Positions 44,743-53,611 are shown, counted from the stretch's first letter. The stretch is DNA of 64,000 bases from DASSQJ01 sp963773655 (GCA_963773655.1 CAVZBX010000003.1:682001-746000), one strand, 5' to 3'. Notes: generated from the letters alone by a model not told the origin. Made by a program: numbers and translations.

Positions 44743-44778
44743 CCACCCACCCTATGCGTGCGACCCCCCTGCACCGGC

Positions 44779-44784
44779 TACGTT
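44779..44784 (+). promoter_or_regulatory. -10 box TACGTT of a probable leaderless promoter
   Basis: TACGTT ends 6 bases before ATG 44791 of the Ppx/GppA gene; no Shine-Dalgarno is present. Confidence 0.55.
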
Positions 44785-44790
44785 GGGGCC

Positions 44791-45717
44791 ATGCGCCTCG
44801 GGGTGATCGACGTCGGGTCCAACACCGTGCACCTCCTCGTCGTCGACGCGCACCCCGGTGCCCAGCCGCTGCCGGCCTCCAAGCACAAGATCGAGCTACG
44901 GCTCTCGGAGCACGTGACCGACGACGGGCTCATCGCCGACGAGGGCCGCGACCGGCTCGCCGAGTTCGTCGACGAGTGCCGGCAGGTCGCCGAGGACCAG
45001 GGCGCCGAGGACCTGCGGGGGTTCGTCACCAGCGCGATCCGGGAGGCACCCAACGGCGACGACGTCCTCGCCCACGTCACCGAGCGCACCGGCATCGGCC
45101 TCGACGTGCTCACCGGCGAGGAGGAGGCCCGCCTCACCTTCCTCGCGGCGCGGCGCTGGTTCGGGTGGTCGGCCGGGACCCTGCTCGTCGCCGACATCGG
45201 TGGTGGCTCCCTCGAGCTCGCGCAGGGCATGGACGAGGACCCCGACGTCGCGGTGTCGCTGCCACTCGGTGCGGGCCGGGTCACCCGTGACCTGCTCCCC
45301 GGCGACCCGCCCGACCCCGACACCGTCCGCGAGGCACGCCGGCGGGTGCGGGCCAGCATCGCCGCGGAGCTGCGGCCGCTCGCCAAGGCGGGCACCCCCG
45401 ACCTCGCCGTCGGCACGAGCAAGACGATGCGCTCGCTCTCCCGGATCTGTGGGGCAGCGCCGAGCTCCGACGGAATGTACGCGCACCGCGTGCTCTCTCA
45501 CGAGGCGCTGTCGGCACGGCTCCCCGAGATCGCGGCGATGTCCGCCGCCGAGCGTGGCGACCTCCCGGGGGTCTCCCGGGCCCGTGCCCGCCAGCTGCTC
45601 GCCGGTGGTCTCGTCGCCGAGGCGACGATGGACCTGCTCGGCGTCGACCAGCTCGACATCTGCCCCTGGGCGCTGCGCGAGGGCGTCATCCTGCGTCACC
45701 TCGACCGGATGGGATGA
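44791..45717 (+). CDS. Ppx/GppA exopolyphosphatase-type phosphatase
   Basis: 308-residue ASKHA-fold phosphatase that hydrolyses polyphosphate or pppGpp. Motifs: VIDVGSNTVHLLVVD (about 4-18), TSAIREAPNGDDV, LTGEEEARLTF and LVADIGGGSLELAQG (about 132-146, phosphate 2 loop). Actinobacterial short form as in M. tuberculosis Rv0496, which heads the same gene order. It is coupled to the sugar isomerase gene by an ATGA overlap. Confidence 0.9.
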   Translation: MRLGVIDVGSNTVHLLVVDAHPGAQPLPASKHKIELRLSEHVTDDGLIADEGRDRLAEFVDECRQVAEDQGAEDLRGFVTSAIREAPNGDDVLAHVTERTGIGLDVLTGEEEARLTFLAARRWFGWSAGTLLVADIGGGSLELAQGMDEDPDVAVSLPLGAGRVTRDLLPGDPPDPDTVREARRRVRASIAAELRPLAKAGTPDLAVGTSKTMRSLSRICGAAPSSDGMYAHRVLSHEALSARLPEIAAMSAAERGDLPGVSRARARQLLAGGLVAEATMDLLGVDQLDICPWALREGVILRHLDRMG

Positions 45718-46610
45718 CCGTGCCCTCCCGCGGGGAGCCGACCGCGGGCGGAGGACCGGCGCAGGCCCCCGCCGCCCGGATCGGCCTGTCCACCGCGAGC
45801 GCCTACCCCGAGGGTGTCGCCTCGGCGTTCTCGCTCGCCGCCCGGCTCGGCTACGACGGGGTCGAGGTGATGGTGTGGACCGACCCCCTGACCCGCGAGG
45901 CGGGGGCGCTGCGCACCCTCTCCGGGCACCACGGGGTGCCGGTGCTCTCGGTGCACGCCCCCACCCTCCTCGTCACGCAGCGGGTCTGGGGCAACGACCC
46001 GTGGGGGAAGGTCGACCGCTCGATCGAGCTCGCCCGGGAGGTCGGCGCCGACACGGTCGTGCTCCATCCGCCGTTCCGGTGGCAGCGCGAGTACGCGCGG
46101 GGCTTCGTCGAGGGGGTCGCGGTGCGCGAGCGCGACTCCGGCATCCGGCTCGCCGTCGAGAACATGTACCCGTGGCGGGGGCCGCGCTCGCGCGAGGTCG
46201 AGGCCTACCTGCCCACGTGGGACCCGGTGCAACAGCCCTACAACCACGTGACCCTCGACCTGTCGCACACCGCGACCGCAGGCTCCGACGCGTTGGCGAT
46301 GACCCGCGCGCTCGGGCCGCGCCTCGCCCACCTCCACCTCGCCGACGGCAGCGGCTCGGCGCGGGACGAGCACCTGGTCCCCGGCCGCGGCGGCCAGCCG
46401 TGCGCCGAGGTGCTCGAGGAGCTGGCGTCGAGCCGGTTCGGTGGCCACGTCATCGTCGAGGTCTCCACCCGCAGGTCGAACGAGGCACAGCGCGAGCTCG
46501 ACCTCGCCGAGTCGCTGGCCTTCGCCCGGCTGCACCTGGCCGCCCGGCCGGACGGTGCCGGCCCGGTCCGGCCCGACGGGCGGCGGCGGACACACCGCGG
46601 GCTGCAGTGA
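45714..46610 (+). CDS. sugar phosphate isomerase/epimerase family protein (TIM barrel)
   Basis: Xylose-isomerase/AP-endonuclease-2 type TIM barrel, 298 residues. It shows IGLSTASAYPEGVASAF, RLGYDGVEVMVWTD, HAPTLLV, a metal-site His/Glu in VVLHPPFRW and RLAVENMYPW, and HVTLDLSHTATAG, HLADGSG and VIVEVSTR. A divalent metal isomerase or endonuclease-fold hydrolase; the reaction is unknown. Position after ppx/gppA is conserved in actinobacteria. Confidence 0.82.
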   Translation: MTVPSRGEPTAGGGPAQAPAARIGLSTASAYPEGVASAFSLAARLGYDGVEVMVWTDPLTREAGALRTLSGHHGVPVLSVHAPTLLVTQRVWGNDPWGKVDRSIELAREVGADTVVLHPPFRWQREYARGFVEGVAVRERDSGIRLAVENMYPWRGPRSREVEAYLPTWDPVQQPYNHVTLDLSHTATAGSDALAMTRALGPRLAHLHLADGSGSARDEHLVPGRGGQPCAEVLEELASSRFGGHVIVEVSTRRSNEAQRELDLAESLAFARLHLAARPDGAGPVRPDGRRRTHRGLQ

Positions 46611-46642
46611 CACCGCCGCCGGCCCCTGCCACTATTCCCGAT

Positions 46643-47515
46643 GTGGCGAATTCCGTGGGCGACGCCATCGTCGTCGACGACCTCAGGGTCGTCCGGGGTG
46701 GCCGCGAGGTGCTCCCCGGGTTGTCGGTGCGGGTCCCCACCGGGCAGGTGGTGGGCCTGCTCGGGCCGAGCGGTGGCGGCAAGTCGACCCTGATGCGCTC
46801 GGTCGTCGGGGTCCAGGTCGTGGCGGGCGGCACGGTCACGGTCCTCGGCGAGCCCGCCGGGTCCCCGGCCCTGCGGCACCGCGTCGGCTACCTGACCCAG
46901 GCTCCCAGCGTCTACACCGACCTCAGCGTCCGCGACAACGTCCGCTACTTCGCCTCGGTCCTCGGCGTCGACGACGACGCCGTCGACGAGGCGATCGAGT
47001 CGGTCGACCTCACCGACCACGCGACGGCTCGGGTCGACAACCTCTCCGGCGGCCAGCTCTCGCGCGCCAGCCTGGCGTGCACCCTCGTCGGCGACCCCCA
47101 GGTGCTCGTCCTCGACGAACCCACCGTCGGGCTCGACCCGGTACTGCGCCGGGATCTCTGGGACCTCTTCCGCCGCCTCGCCGCCGAGGGCCGCACCCTG
47201 CTCGTCTCCAGCCACGTCATGGACGAGGCCACCCGGTGCGACCGACTGGTGCTGCTGCGCGGCGGGCGGATCCTCAGCGACTCGACGCTCCCGGAGCTGC
47301 TCGAGCGGACGGCCACCGAGGATGCCGAGCAGGCCTTCCTCGGCCTCATCGACGAGGCCGCCGCCCTCGACGGCCGCCCTCGGGGCCCGGTCTCGGAGGA
47401 GGACGAGGGGGAGCACCGGCCCCGCCGGTACCGGGGCCGGCACACCGACGGCCACGAGGACGGCACTCACGACGGCGATCGCGACGGCCACCCGGACGAG
47501 GGTGAGCACACGTGA
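46643..47515 (+). CDS. ABC transporter ATP-binding protein with His/Asp-rich tail
   Basis: ATPase of an ABC-2 type exporter, 290 residues. Walker A GPSGGGKST (about 40-48), signature LSGGQLSRA, Walker B VLVLDEPTVGLDP and switch His in SSHVMDEA. After about residue 245 comes a tail rich in Glu, Arg, His and Asp (RHTDGHEDGTHDGDRDGH) absent from most homologues. GTG 46643 gives the normal start; GTG 46607, overlapping the previous stop, is an alternative. The permease gene follows with a GTGA overlap. Confidence 0.88.
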   Translation: MANSVGDAIVVDDLRVVRGGREVLPGLSVRVPTGQVVGLLGPSGGGKSTLMRSVVGVQVVAGGTVTVLGEPAGSPALRHRVGYLTQAPSVYTDLSVRDNVRYFASVLGVDDDAVDEAIESVDLTDHATARVDNLSGGQLSRASLACTLVGDPQVLVLDEPTVGLDPVLRRDLWDLFRRLAAEGRTLLVSSHVMDEATRCDRLVLLRGGRILSDSTLPELLERTATEDAEQAFLGLIDEAAALDGRPRGPVSEEDEGEHRPRRYRGRHTDGHEDGTHDGDRDGHPDEGEHT

Positions 47516-48252
47516 ACCCGCGGATCACCCTCGTCACCGCCGGCCGCATCCTGCGCCAGCTCCGCGGCGACCACCGCACGGTCGCCCTCATGCTCGTCGT
47601 GCCCTGCGTCCTGCTCGGCCTGCTCGCCTGGGTCTACTCCGACGCCCCGGGCGACGTCTTCGACCGGATCGGCCCGGCGCTGCTCGGCATCTTCCCGCTC
47701 GTCGTCATGTTCATCGTCACCAGCATCGCCACCCTCCGCGAGCGGACATCGGGCACCCTCGAACGGCTGTTCACCACGCCGCTCGGCAAGGGCGACCTCA
47801 TGGTCGGCTACGCCCTCGCCTTCGGGGTGATGGCCGTCGTGCAGGCGGTGGTGGCGAGCGCCTTCGCCATCTGGGTCTGCGGGCTCGACGTGGCCGGGCC
47901 GGTGTGGCTGCTCGTCGTCATCGCCGTCGTCGACGCCGTGCTCGGGACGGCGCTGGGGCTGCTCGCGAGCGGGTTCGCGCGCACCGAGTTCCAGGCGGTG
48001 CAGTTCATGCCCGCCTTCATCCTCCCCCAGTTCCTCCTCTGCGGGCTGCTCATGCCCCGCGACCAGATGCCACCGGTGCTCGAGGCGATCTCCAACGTGC
48101 TCCCGCTGTCCTATGCGGTCGACGCCATGAAGGACGTCACGACGCAGACCGACCCGCTCGGCGACGTCGTCACCAGCCTGGCGGTGATGCTGCTCTGGGT
48201 CGCGGGCGCGCTCGTCCTCGGGAGTCTCACGCTGCGTCGCCGCACGGAGTGA
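47512..48252 (+). CDS. ABC-2 type transporter permease
   Basis: 246-residue membrane permease with about six helices: a soluble N-terminal stretch, then VALMLVVPCVLLGLLAWV, the region GIFPLVVMFIVTSIATLRERTSGTLERLFTTP (given in parts; the last portion is the ABC-2 coupling motif), and LLCGLLMPRDQMP. It pairs with the preceding ATPase to export an unknown substrate, often a drug or lipid. GTG 47512. Confidence 0.87.
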   Translation: MNPRITLVTAGRILRQLRGDHRTVALMLVVPCVLLGLLAWVYSDAPGDVFDRIGPALLGIFPLVVMFIVTSIATLRERTSGTLERLFTTPLGKGDLMVGYALAFGVMAVVQAVVASAFAIWVCGLDVAGPVWLLVVIAVVDAVLGTALGLLASGFARTEFQAVQFMPAFILPQFLLCGLLMPRDQMPPVLEAISNVLPLSYAVDAMKDVTTQTDPLGDVVTSLAVMLLWVAGALVLGSLTLRRRTE

Positions 48253-48260
48253 GCCCCGGC

Positions 48261-48266
48261 TAGCCT
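48261..48266 (+). promoter_or_regulatory. -10 box TAGCCT of a probable leaderless promoter
   Basis: TAGCCT ends 7 bases before GTG 48274 (proline dehydrogenase). No ribosome site is present. Confidence 0.55.
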
Positions 48267-48273
48267 GTCGCAG

Positions 48274-49224
48274 GTGGATGCCAGCGACCTGCTCCGGGGA
48301 GCCCTGCTCCAGGTCTCCGAGTCCGACCTGATCCGCGGCGCCGTCGTCTCGGCGCCGCTGAGCCGAAACGTGGTGGCTCGCTACGTGGCAGGGGAGGAGG
48401 TCGGCGACGCCGTCGCGGTCTCCGCCGAGCTGCGCGAGACCAACCGCCTCGCCACCGTCGACTACCTCGGCGAGGACACCACCGACCGCGAACGGGCCGA
48501 GGCCACCCGCGACACCTACGTGAGGCTCGTCGACCACCTCGCCGAGCAGGACCTCGCCCGCTACGGCGCCGCCGAGGTCTCGGTCAAGCTCAGCGCGGTC
48601 GGCCAGGCGCTGCCGCGCGACGGCGACGCCATCGCCCTCGAGAACGCCCGGGCCATCTGCGAGGCGGCGCAGCGGGCCGGCACCACCGTGACCCTCGACA
48701 TGGAGGACCACACGACCACCGACCGCACGCTCGAGGCCCTCCGGGCGCTGCGGTCCGACTTCCCGTGGGTCGGGGCGGTGCTCCAGTCCTACCTGCGCCG
48801 CACCGAGGGCGACTGCCGCGACCTCGCGCACGAGGGCAGCCGGGTGCGCCTGTGCAAGGGCGCGTACAAGGAGCCCGAGTCGGTCGCGTACCAGGACGGC
48901 GCCGACGTCGACCTCTCCTACGTGCGCTGCCTCAAGGTGCTCATGGCCGGCGACGGCTACCCGATGGTCGCGAGCCACGACCCGCGCCTGGTGGAGATCG
49001 CGCAGGCGCTCGCGAACCACCACGACCGCAGCCCGGACAGCTACGAGTTCCAGATGCTGCTCGGCGTCCGCACCACCGAGCAGAAGCGGATCGCCGACCG
49101 CGGCCACCAGATGCGGGTGTACGTGCCCTTCGGCGAGGACTGGTACGGCTACCTGGTCCGCCGGATGGCCGAGCGCCCCGCCAACCTGCAGTTCTTCCTC
49201 CGCTCGCTCGCCGGGAGCGGCTGA
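48274..49224 (+). CDS. proline dehydrogenase (monofunctional)
   Basis: FAD-linked TIM-barrel enzyme oxidising proline to pyrroline-5-carboxylate; 316 residues. It shows YVAGEEVGDAV, AEVSVKLSAVGQALP, TLDMEDHTTTDRTL, QSYLRRTEGDC, VRLCKGAYKEP and the C-terminal RVYVPFGEDWYGYLVRRMAERP. The family is PutA-like without the P5C dehydrogenase part. It lies directly upstream of proC, which runs the reverse step with NADPH. Confidence 0.92.
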   Translation: MDASDLLRGALLQVSESDLIRGAVVSAPLSRNVVARYVAGEEVGDAVAVSAELRETNRLATVDYLGEDTTDRERAEATRDTYVRLVDHLAEQDLARYGAAEVSVKLSAVGQALPRDGDAIALENARAICEAAQRAGTTVTLDMEDHTTTDRTLEALRALRSDFPWVGAVLQSYLRRTEGDCRDLAHEGSRVRLCKGAYKEPESVAYQDGADVDLSYVRCLKVLMAGDGYPMVASHDPRLVEIAQALANHHDRSPDSYEFQMLLGVRTTEQKRIADRGHQMRVYVPFGEDWYGYLVRRMAERPANLQFFLRSLAGSG

Positions 49225-49257
49225 CCCCCACGCGCCCGGACCCGGCATACTCGCCAC

Positions 49258-50058
49258 ATGGGAACGGTCGCGATCTTCGGTGCCGGCGTCATGGGTGAGA
49301 CGCTCCTCTCGGGCCTGCTGCGGGCGGGGCGACCCGCCGGCGAGCTGCTCATCACCGAGCGGCGCCCGGACCGCGCCGCCGAGCTGGAGGAGCGCTACGG
49401 GGTCCGTGCGCTCGACAACACCGAGGCGGCGGAGACCGCCGACACCCTCGTGCTCGTCGTCAAGCCGCAGGACATGGAGGCCCTCCTCGCCGAGATCGGC
49501 CCGCACGTCCGCCCGGGCAACCTCGTGGTGAGCCTCGCGGCCGGCATCACGACCTCGTTCCTCGAGTCCCGGCTGCCGGAGGGGCGGGCGGTGGTGAGGG
49601 TCATGCCCAACACGCCGGCGCTCGTCGACCAGGGCATGGCGGCGGTGTCCGCGGGTGCCCACTGCGACGCCGACCACCTCCGCGAGGCCGAGCAGCTGCT
49701 CGCTGCCACCGGCAAGGTCGTCGAGGTGCCGGAGAAGATGCAGGACGCCGTCACCGCCATCTCCGGCAGCGGCCCCGCGTACATCTTCTACGTCGTCGAG
49801 GCGATGATCGAGGCCGGCGTCGTGCTCGGGATGCCACGCGCCACCGCCACCGAGCTCGTGGTCCAGACGCTCTACGGCGCCGCGACGATGATCAAGGAGA
49901 CCGGTCAGCACCCCACGGTGCTGCGCGAGCAGGTCACCTCCCCGGGCGGCACCACGGCGGCGGCGCTGCGCGAGCTCGACGACCACAAGGTGCGGGCGGC
50001 CTTCATCCGCGCCATGGAGGCCGCGGCCATCCGCTCCCGCGAGCTGGCCGGTGGCTGA
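49258..50058 (+). CDS. proC: pyrroline-5-carboxylate reductase
   Basis: Last step of proline synthesis. 266 residues: Rossmann motif AIFGAGVMGETLLSGLLRAG (about 4-23), VVKPQDMEALL, SLAAGITTSFLE, VRVMPNTPALVDQGM and the C-terminal signature EQVTSPGGTTAAALRELD. ATG 49258 follows CATACT by 6 bases, again leaderless in form. Overlaps the acetyltransferase gene by 8 bp. Confidence 0.95.
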   Translation: MGTVAIFGAGVMGETLLSGLLRAGRPAGELLITERRPDRAAELEERYGVRALDNTEAAETADTLVLVVKPQDMEALLAEIGPHVRPGNLVVSLAAGITTSFLESRLPEGRAVVRVMPNTPALVDQGMAAVSAGAHCDADHLREAEQLLAATGKVVEVPEKMQDAVTAISGSGPAYIFYVVEAMIEAGVVLGMPRATATELVVQTLYGAATMIKETGQHPTVLREQVTSPGGTTAAALRELDDHKVRAAFIRAMEAAAIRSRELAGG

Positions 50059-50572
50059 GCCGCCCCCCGGCACCGCACCACCACTTCGCGTGGATCGGGT
50101 CACCTCCGGCACCTGGCGGGCCTACCGCGACGTGCGGCAGGCGGCCCTCATCGACAGCCCGCGGGCGTTCTGGACCACCTGGGCGGAGAGCGCGCGGCGC
50201 ACCGACGAGGACTGGCGGGCCTTCGTCGAGTCCGGGCCCGCCCTGTGGCTGGCGTGGGACGGCGACCGCCCGGTCGGCACCGTTGGCCTGTGGCACGGGG
50301 AGGGCCAGCCCCCGGACGAGGGGCACCTCATCGGGATGTGGGTCGCCGGGGCCGGGCGCGGGAGCGGTGCCGCGGCAGCGCTCGTCGCGGCCGCCGTCGA
50401 GCACGCCCGCGAGCAGGGCTGGGCCCGGGTCGCGCTCGACGTCGCCCGGGAGAACGTACGCGCGGCGCGCTTCTACCTCCGGCAGGGGTTCGTGCCGACC
50501 GGCGAGACCGGCACGATGCCGTGGGACCCGACCTGCGTCGAGGAGCGGATGGTGCTGACCCTGCGCCCCTGA
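50051..50572 (+). CDS. GNAT-family N-acetyltransferase
   Basis: 173-residue acetyltransferase. The acetyl-CoA binding motif A is GMWVAGAGRGSGAAAALVAA (about 96-115), with RVALDVARENVRAARFYLRQGF as motif B. Starts GTG 50051 inside proC. Substrate unknown. Paralogous in form to the next gene, with which it shares the N-terminal pattern of a Trp-containing helix (WRAYRDVRQAAL). Confidence 0.85.
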   Translation: MAEPPPGTAPPLRVDRVTSGTWRAYRDVRQAALIDSPRAFWTTWAESARRTDEDWRAFVESGPALWLAWDGDRPVGTVGLWHGEGQPPDEGHLIGMWVAGAGRGSGAAAALVAAAVEHAREQGWARVALDVARENVRAARFYLRQGFVPTGETGTMPWDPTCVEERMVLTLRP

Positions 50573-50627
50573 TGTTCGCCCGCCCCGCTTGCCCCGGCCC
50601 CCGCGGGCCGTGGGAGAGTGGCCTGCC

Positions 50628-51155
50628 ATGAGCGACATCACGGTACGAACCCTGGAGTCGGAGGAGTGGGACCAGTACCGCTCGATGCGCCTGAAGGCGC
50701 TCGAGGAGTCCCCGGAGGCGTTCGTGGCGTCCCACGCCGAGGAGGAGGCCGAGCCGGAGCAGTTCTGGCGCGACCGGATGGAGCGATCGGTCCGGCTGCT
50801 CGCCGAGCGCGACGGCGACCCGGTGGGCATCGCCAGCGTCGGCCCGGGGGGCGACGACGAGGGACGGGCCGCGCAGCTGTTCGGTCTCTGGGTGCGCCCG
50901 GAGGCGCGCGGTTCCGGCGTGGCCGCCGCGCTCGTGCACGCCGGGGCCCGCGTCGCGGGGGAGCAGGGCAAGAGCCAGCTGCTCTACTGGGTCGGCACCG
51001 AGAACGGCCGGGCCGTGGCCTTCGCCAGCAGCTTCGGCTTCCGTCCCACCGGCACCCGCCGCCCGATGCGCGTGGTCTCCAAGGACGACGGCGAGGAGGA
51101 GATCGCGATGACGCTCCCGCTCGCGGGCGACCGGGGCGGCATCGCCCAGTACTGA
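50628..51155 (+). CDS. GNAT-family N-acetyltransferase
   Basis: 175-residue acetyltransferase. Motif A is GLWVRPEARGSGVAAALVHA (about 85-104) and the end of motif B AFASSFGFRPTG. ATG 50628 is chosen because GGGAGAG lies about 9 bases upstream; an in-frame ATG at 50589 is less likely. The layout WDQYRSMRLKALEESPEAF matches the upstream gene, so they may be an old tandem duplication. Confidence 0.85.
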   Translation: MSDITVRTLESEEWDQYRSMRLKALEESPEAFVASHAEEEAEPEQFWRDRMERSVRLLAERDGDPVGIASVGPGGDDEGRAAQLFGLWVRPEARGSGVAAALVHAGARVAGEQGKSQLLYWVGTENGRAVAFASSFGFRPTGTRRPMRVVSKDDGEEEIAMTLPLAGDRGGIAQY

Positions 51156-51191
51156 GCAGCGGCCCGCGGGGGCCCGGCGGTGCGGCGGTGG

Positions 51192-51860
51192 TCAGGGCCG
51201 GGCGGCGAGCCGCTCGATGAGGGTCGTGGGGCCGCTGACGATGAGGGTGTCGTGGGCGGAGACCTTGGTGTCCGGCACGGCGTACGTGAAGTCCTCGCCC
51301 GGCGACTTGACCCCGACGACGGTGACCCCGTACTTGCTGCGCACCTGGCTCTGCTCGAGGGTGAACCCGATCGTCTCGGTGGGCGGTCGCATCTTCACGA
51401 TGGCGAAGCCGTCGTCGAACTCGATGTAGTCCTGCATCCGGCCGCCCACCAGGTGCGCCACCCGGCGTCCGGTGTCGGCCTCGGGGCGCACGATGTGCGT
51501 GACGCCGATCCGGTCCAGGATCCGGGCGTGCTCGGGGGAGAGCGCCTTGGCCCAGATGCCCGGCACCCCGGCGTCGACGAGGTTGGCCGCGGCGAGCACC
51601 GAGGCCTCCACCGAGGAGCCGATCGCGACGACGGCGATGGCGAACCGGCCCGCCTTGGCGTCGCGGATCACGGTGACGTCGCTCGCGTCGCCGTGGATGA
51701 CGTGGCTGAGCCGGCCGAGGAACTTCTCGGCGAGGAAGCCGTCCTTCTCGATGGCGGTGACCTTGTGCCCCAGGCGGCGCAGCTCGAGCGCCGCGGCGGC
51801 GCCGAAGCGTCCCAGGCCGATGACGAGCACCTCGTCGTCGCTGCCGTGGCTCCTGGCCAT
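51192..51860 (-). CDS. TrkA/KtrA-type RCK potassium-uptake regulator
   Basis: 222-residue cytoplasmic RCK protein gating a K+ channel or transporter. N-terminal NAD-binding RCK_N with VLVIGLGRFGAAAALELRRLG (about 11-31), VIHGDASD and AIGSSVEASVLAAANL; C-terminal RCK_C (about 135-220) with VKSPGEDFTYAVPD. GGAAGGG lies a few bases upstream of ATG 51860. The membrane partner (TrkH/KtrB) is not in the window. Divergent from the AcuC-type gene. Confidence 0.88.
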   Translation of the reverse strand: MARSHGSDDEVLVIGLGRFGAAAALELRRLGHKVTAIEKDGFLAEKFLGRLSHVIHGDASDVTVIRDAKAGRFAIAVVAIGSSVEASVLAAANLVDAGVPGIWAKALSPEHARILDRIGVTHIVRPEADTGRRVAHLVGGRMQDYIEFDDGFAIVKMRPPTETIGFTLEQSQVRSKYGVTVVGVKSPGEDFTYAVPDTKVSAHDTLIVSGPTTLIERLAARP

Positions 51861-51923
51861 CGGGGTCCCTTCCGTCGTGCGAGTTGTGCCACGTCGTAGC
51901 CTGCCACGCCCGCGCCCCGGGGG

Positions 51924-51929
51924 TAGCGT
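51924..51929 (+). promoter_or_regulatory. -10 box TAGCGT of a probable leaderless promoter
   Basis: TAGCGT ends 6 bases before ATG 51936; no ribosome site. Confidence 0.55.
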
Positions 51930-51935
51930 GCAGGC

Positions 51936-53126
51936 ATGGCCCACCGGACGACCGTGATCTGGGACGACGGGTTCACGGCGTACGACTTCGGGCCGGACCA
52001 CCCGATGGGCCCCGTCCGGCTCGACCTCACGACCCGGCTCGCCCGGGCCCTCGGCGTCCTCGAGGACGCCGACCTGCTCAGCCCCGGCACCGCCGACGAC
52101 GACCTGCTCGCCACCGTCCACGACCGCGACTACATCGAGGCGGTGAAGCGGGCCTCGGCCGACCCGGCCGCCGCCGACCCCGCGCGTGGTCTCGGCACCG
52201 AGGACGACCCCGCGTTCGAGGGGATGCACGAGGCGTCGGCCCGGATCGCCCAGGGCACCGTCGAGCTCTGTCGCCGGGTGTGGCAGGGGGAGACCGACCA
52301 CGGCGTCAACTACTGCGGCGGACTCCACCACGCGATGCGCACGCACGCGAGCGGGTTCTGCATCTACAACGACATCGCCGTCGGCATCCAGTGGCTCCTC
52401 GACCAGGGCGTCGAGCGGGTGGCCTACGTCGACATCGACGTGCACCACGGCGACGGCGTGGAGCGGATGTTCTGGAACGACCCGCGGGTGCTCACGATCT
52501 CGGTCCACGAGAACGGCCAGCACCTCTTTCCCGGCACCGGCTGGCCGGCCGACATCGGCGGGCCGGACGCGCGCGGCAGCGCCGCCAACGTCGCACTGCC
52601 GCCCGGCACCGGCGACGCCGCGTGGCTGCGGGCCATCGACTCGGTGGTGCCGCCGCTCGTGCGGGCGTTCCGGCCCCAGGTGCTCGTCAGCCAGCACGGG
52701 TGCGACACCCACCTCGAGGACCCACTGGCGCACCTCGCCATCACCGTCGACGCCCAGCGCCGAGCCCACGAGGAGCTGCACGATCTCGCGCACGAGGTGT
52801 GCGGGGGCCGCTGGGTCGCCCTCGGGGGCGGCGGCTACTCCCTCGTCGACGTCGTGCCGCGCTCCTGGACGCACCTGACCGCCATCGCGGCCCACCGCCC
52901 GGTGCCTCCGGACACCCCGGTGCCGGAGGAGTGGCGGGTCCACGTGACCGGCCTCACCGGCCGACCGGCACCGGAGCGGATGGGCGACATCCCGGTCGAC
53001 CGGCTCCCCATCTGGGTGCAGCCGTGGAGCATGGGCCACAACCCCGACCACCCCGTCGACCGCGCCGTGCTGGCCACCCGGCAGGCCACCTTCCCCCATC
53101 ACGGCCTGGACCCCTGGTTCGACTGA
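51936..53126 (+). CDS. acetoin-utilisation AcuC/histone-deacetylase family protein
   Basis: 396-residue zinc deacetylase-fold enzyme. Family landmarks: GPDHPMGPVRLDLTTRL at the start, VNYCGGLHHAMRTHASGFC, NDIAVGIQWLL, YVDIDVHHGDGVERMFW (metal-binding Asp/His) and LTISVHENGQHLFPGTG, with LVSQHGCDTHLEDPL and LGGGGYS. It should remove acyl groups from lysines; AcuC in Bacillus acts on acetyl-CoA synthetase. Two acetyltransferase genes lie nearby, which may be meaningful. Confidence 0.88.
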   Translation: MAHRTTVIWDDGFTAYDFGPDHPMGPVRLDLTTRLARALGVLEDADLLSPGTADDDLLATVHDRDYIEAVKRASADPAAADPARGLGTEDDPAFEGMHEASARIAQGTVELCRRVWQGETDHGVNYCGGLHHAMRTHASGFCIYNDIAVGIQWLLDQGVERVAYVDIDVHHGDGVERMFWNDPRVLTISVHENGQHLFPGTGWPADIGGPDARGSAANVALPPGTGDAAWLRAIDSVVPPLVRAFRPQVLVSQHGCDTHLEDPLAHLAITVDAQRRAHEELHDLAHEVCGGRWVALGGGGYSLVDVVPRSWTHLTAIAAHRPVPPDTPVPEEWRVHVTGLTGRPAPERMGDIPVDRLPIWVQPWSMGHNPDHPVDRAVLATRQATFPHHGLDPWFD

Positions 53127-53239
53127 CCGGAGCCGGGCGGACATCGGCCGAAGGGCCGGGCGGGTCGGTTGTTCGGCGTGTCGACTGGACATTCGGCGGC
53201 TTTTTGCAGTCGTCCCTTCCCGTTCGTCACAACTGCCCC

Positions 53240-53245
53240 TATGGT
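53240..53245 (+). promoter_or_regulatory. -10 box TATGGT upstream of the excisionase-type HTH gene
   Basis: TATGGT stands about 75 bases before ATG 53320, so the transcript would carry a leader of roughly 65 bases. The -35 is not evident. Confidence 0.45.
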
Positions 53246-53319
53246 TGCCACAGCACGGGCGGAGGGAGCCAGCCGGGTACCGCCCGGCACTGCGTCCGAG
53301 CGAGAAGATCGAGGTCACG

Positions 53320-53520
53320 ATGTCCACGGAGCGCCAGCTCGGAGAGGTGCGGTTCCTCACCGTCGCCGAGGTCGCGACGATCATGCGCGTCTCGAAGATG
53401 ACCGTGTACCGCATGGTCCACAACGGGGAGCTGCCGGCCATCCGCGTCGGCCGGTCCTTCCGGGTCCCGGAGGACGAGGTGCACACCTACCTGCGCAGCT
53501 CGTTCGTCGACACCGCCTGA
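53320..53520 (+). CDS. excisionase-family (BldC-like) helix-turn-helix protein
   Basis: 66-residue DNA-binding protein with a MerR-like winged helix: RFLTVAEVATIMRVSKMTVY then GELPAIRVGRSFRVPEDEV. Such small proteins are always found between proC and the bS22 gene in actinobacteria (Rv0500A in M. tuberculosis). ATG 53320 is used; the in-frame ATG 53245 sits at the -10 box and so cannot be the start of this transcript. Regulatory role probable, target unknown. Confidence 0.88.
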   Translation: MSTERQLGEVRFLTVAEVATIMRVSKMTVYRMVHNGELPAIRVGRSFRVPEDEVHTYLRSSFVDTA

Positions 53521-53534
53521 TCCGCGCGCGACAC

Positions 53535-53576
53535 CACGGCGAGGGGCACCTGCCACGGTGGGTGCCCCTCGCCGTG
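53535..53576. terminator. perfect 16-bp hairpin between HTH and bS22 genes
   Basis: CACGGCGAGGGGCACC (53535-53550) pairs perfectly with GGTGCCCCTCGCCGTG (53561-53576) around a 10-base loop. It has no U-tract. Probable terminator or RNA-stabilising element separating the HTH gene from bS22. Confidence 0.7.
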
Positions 53577-53611
53577 CGCGCGGCGCACCGCGGCCGCTCC
53601 GCGCCCCGCGA

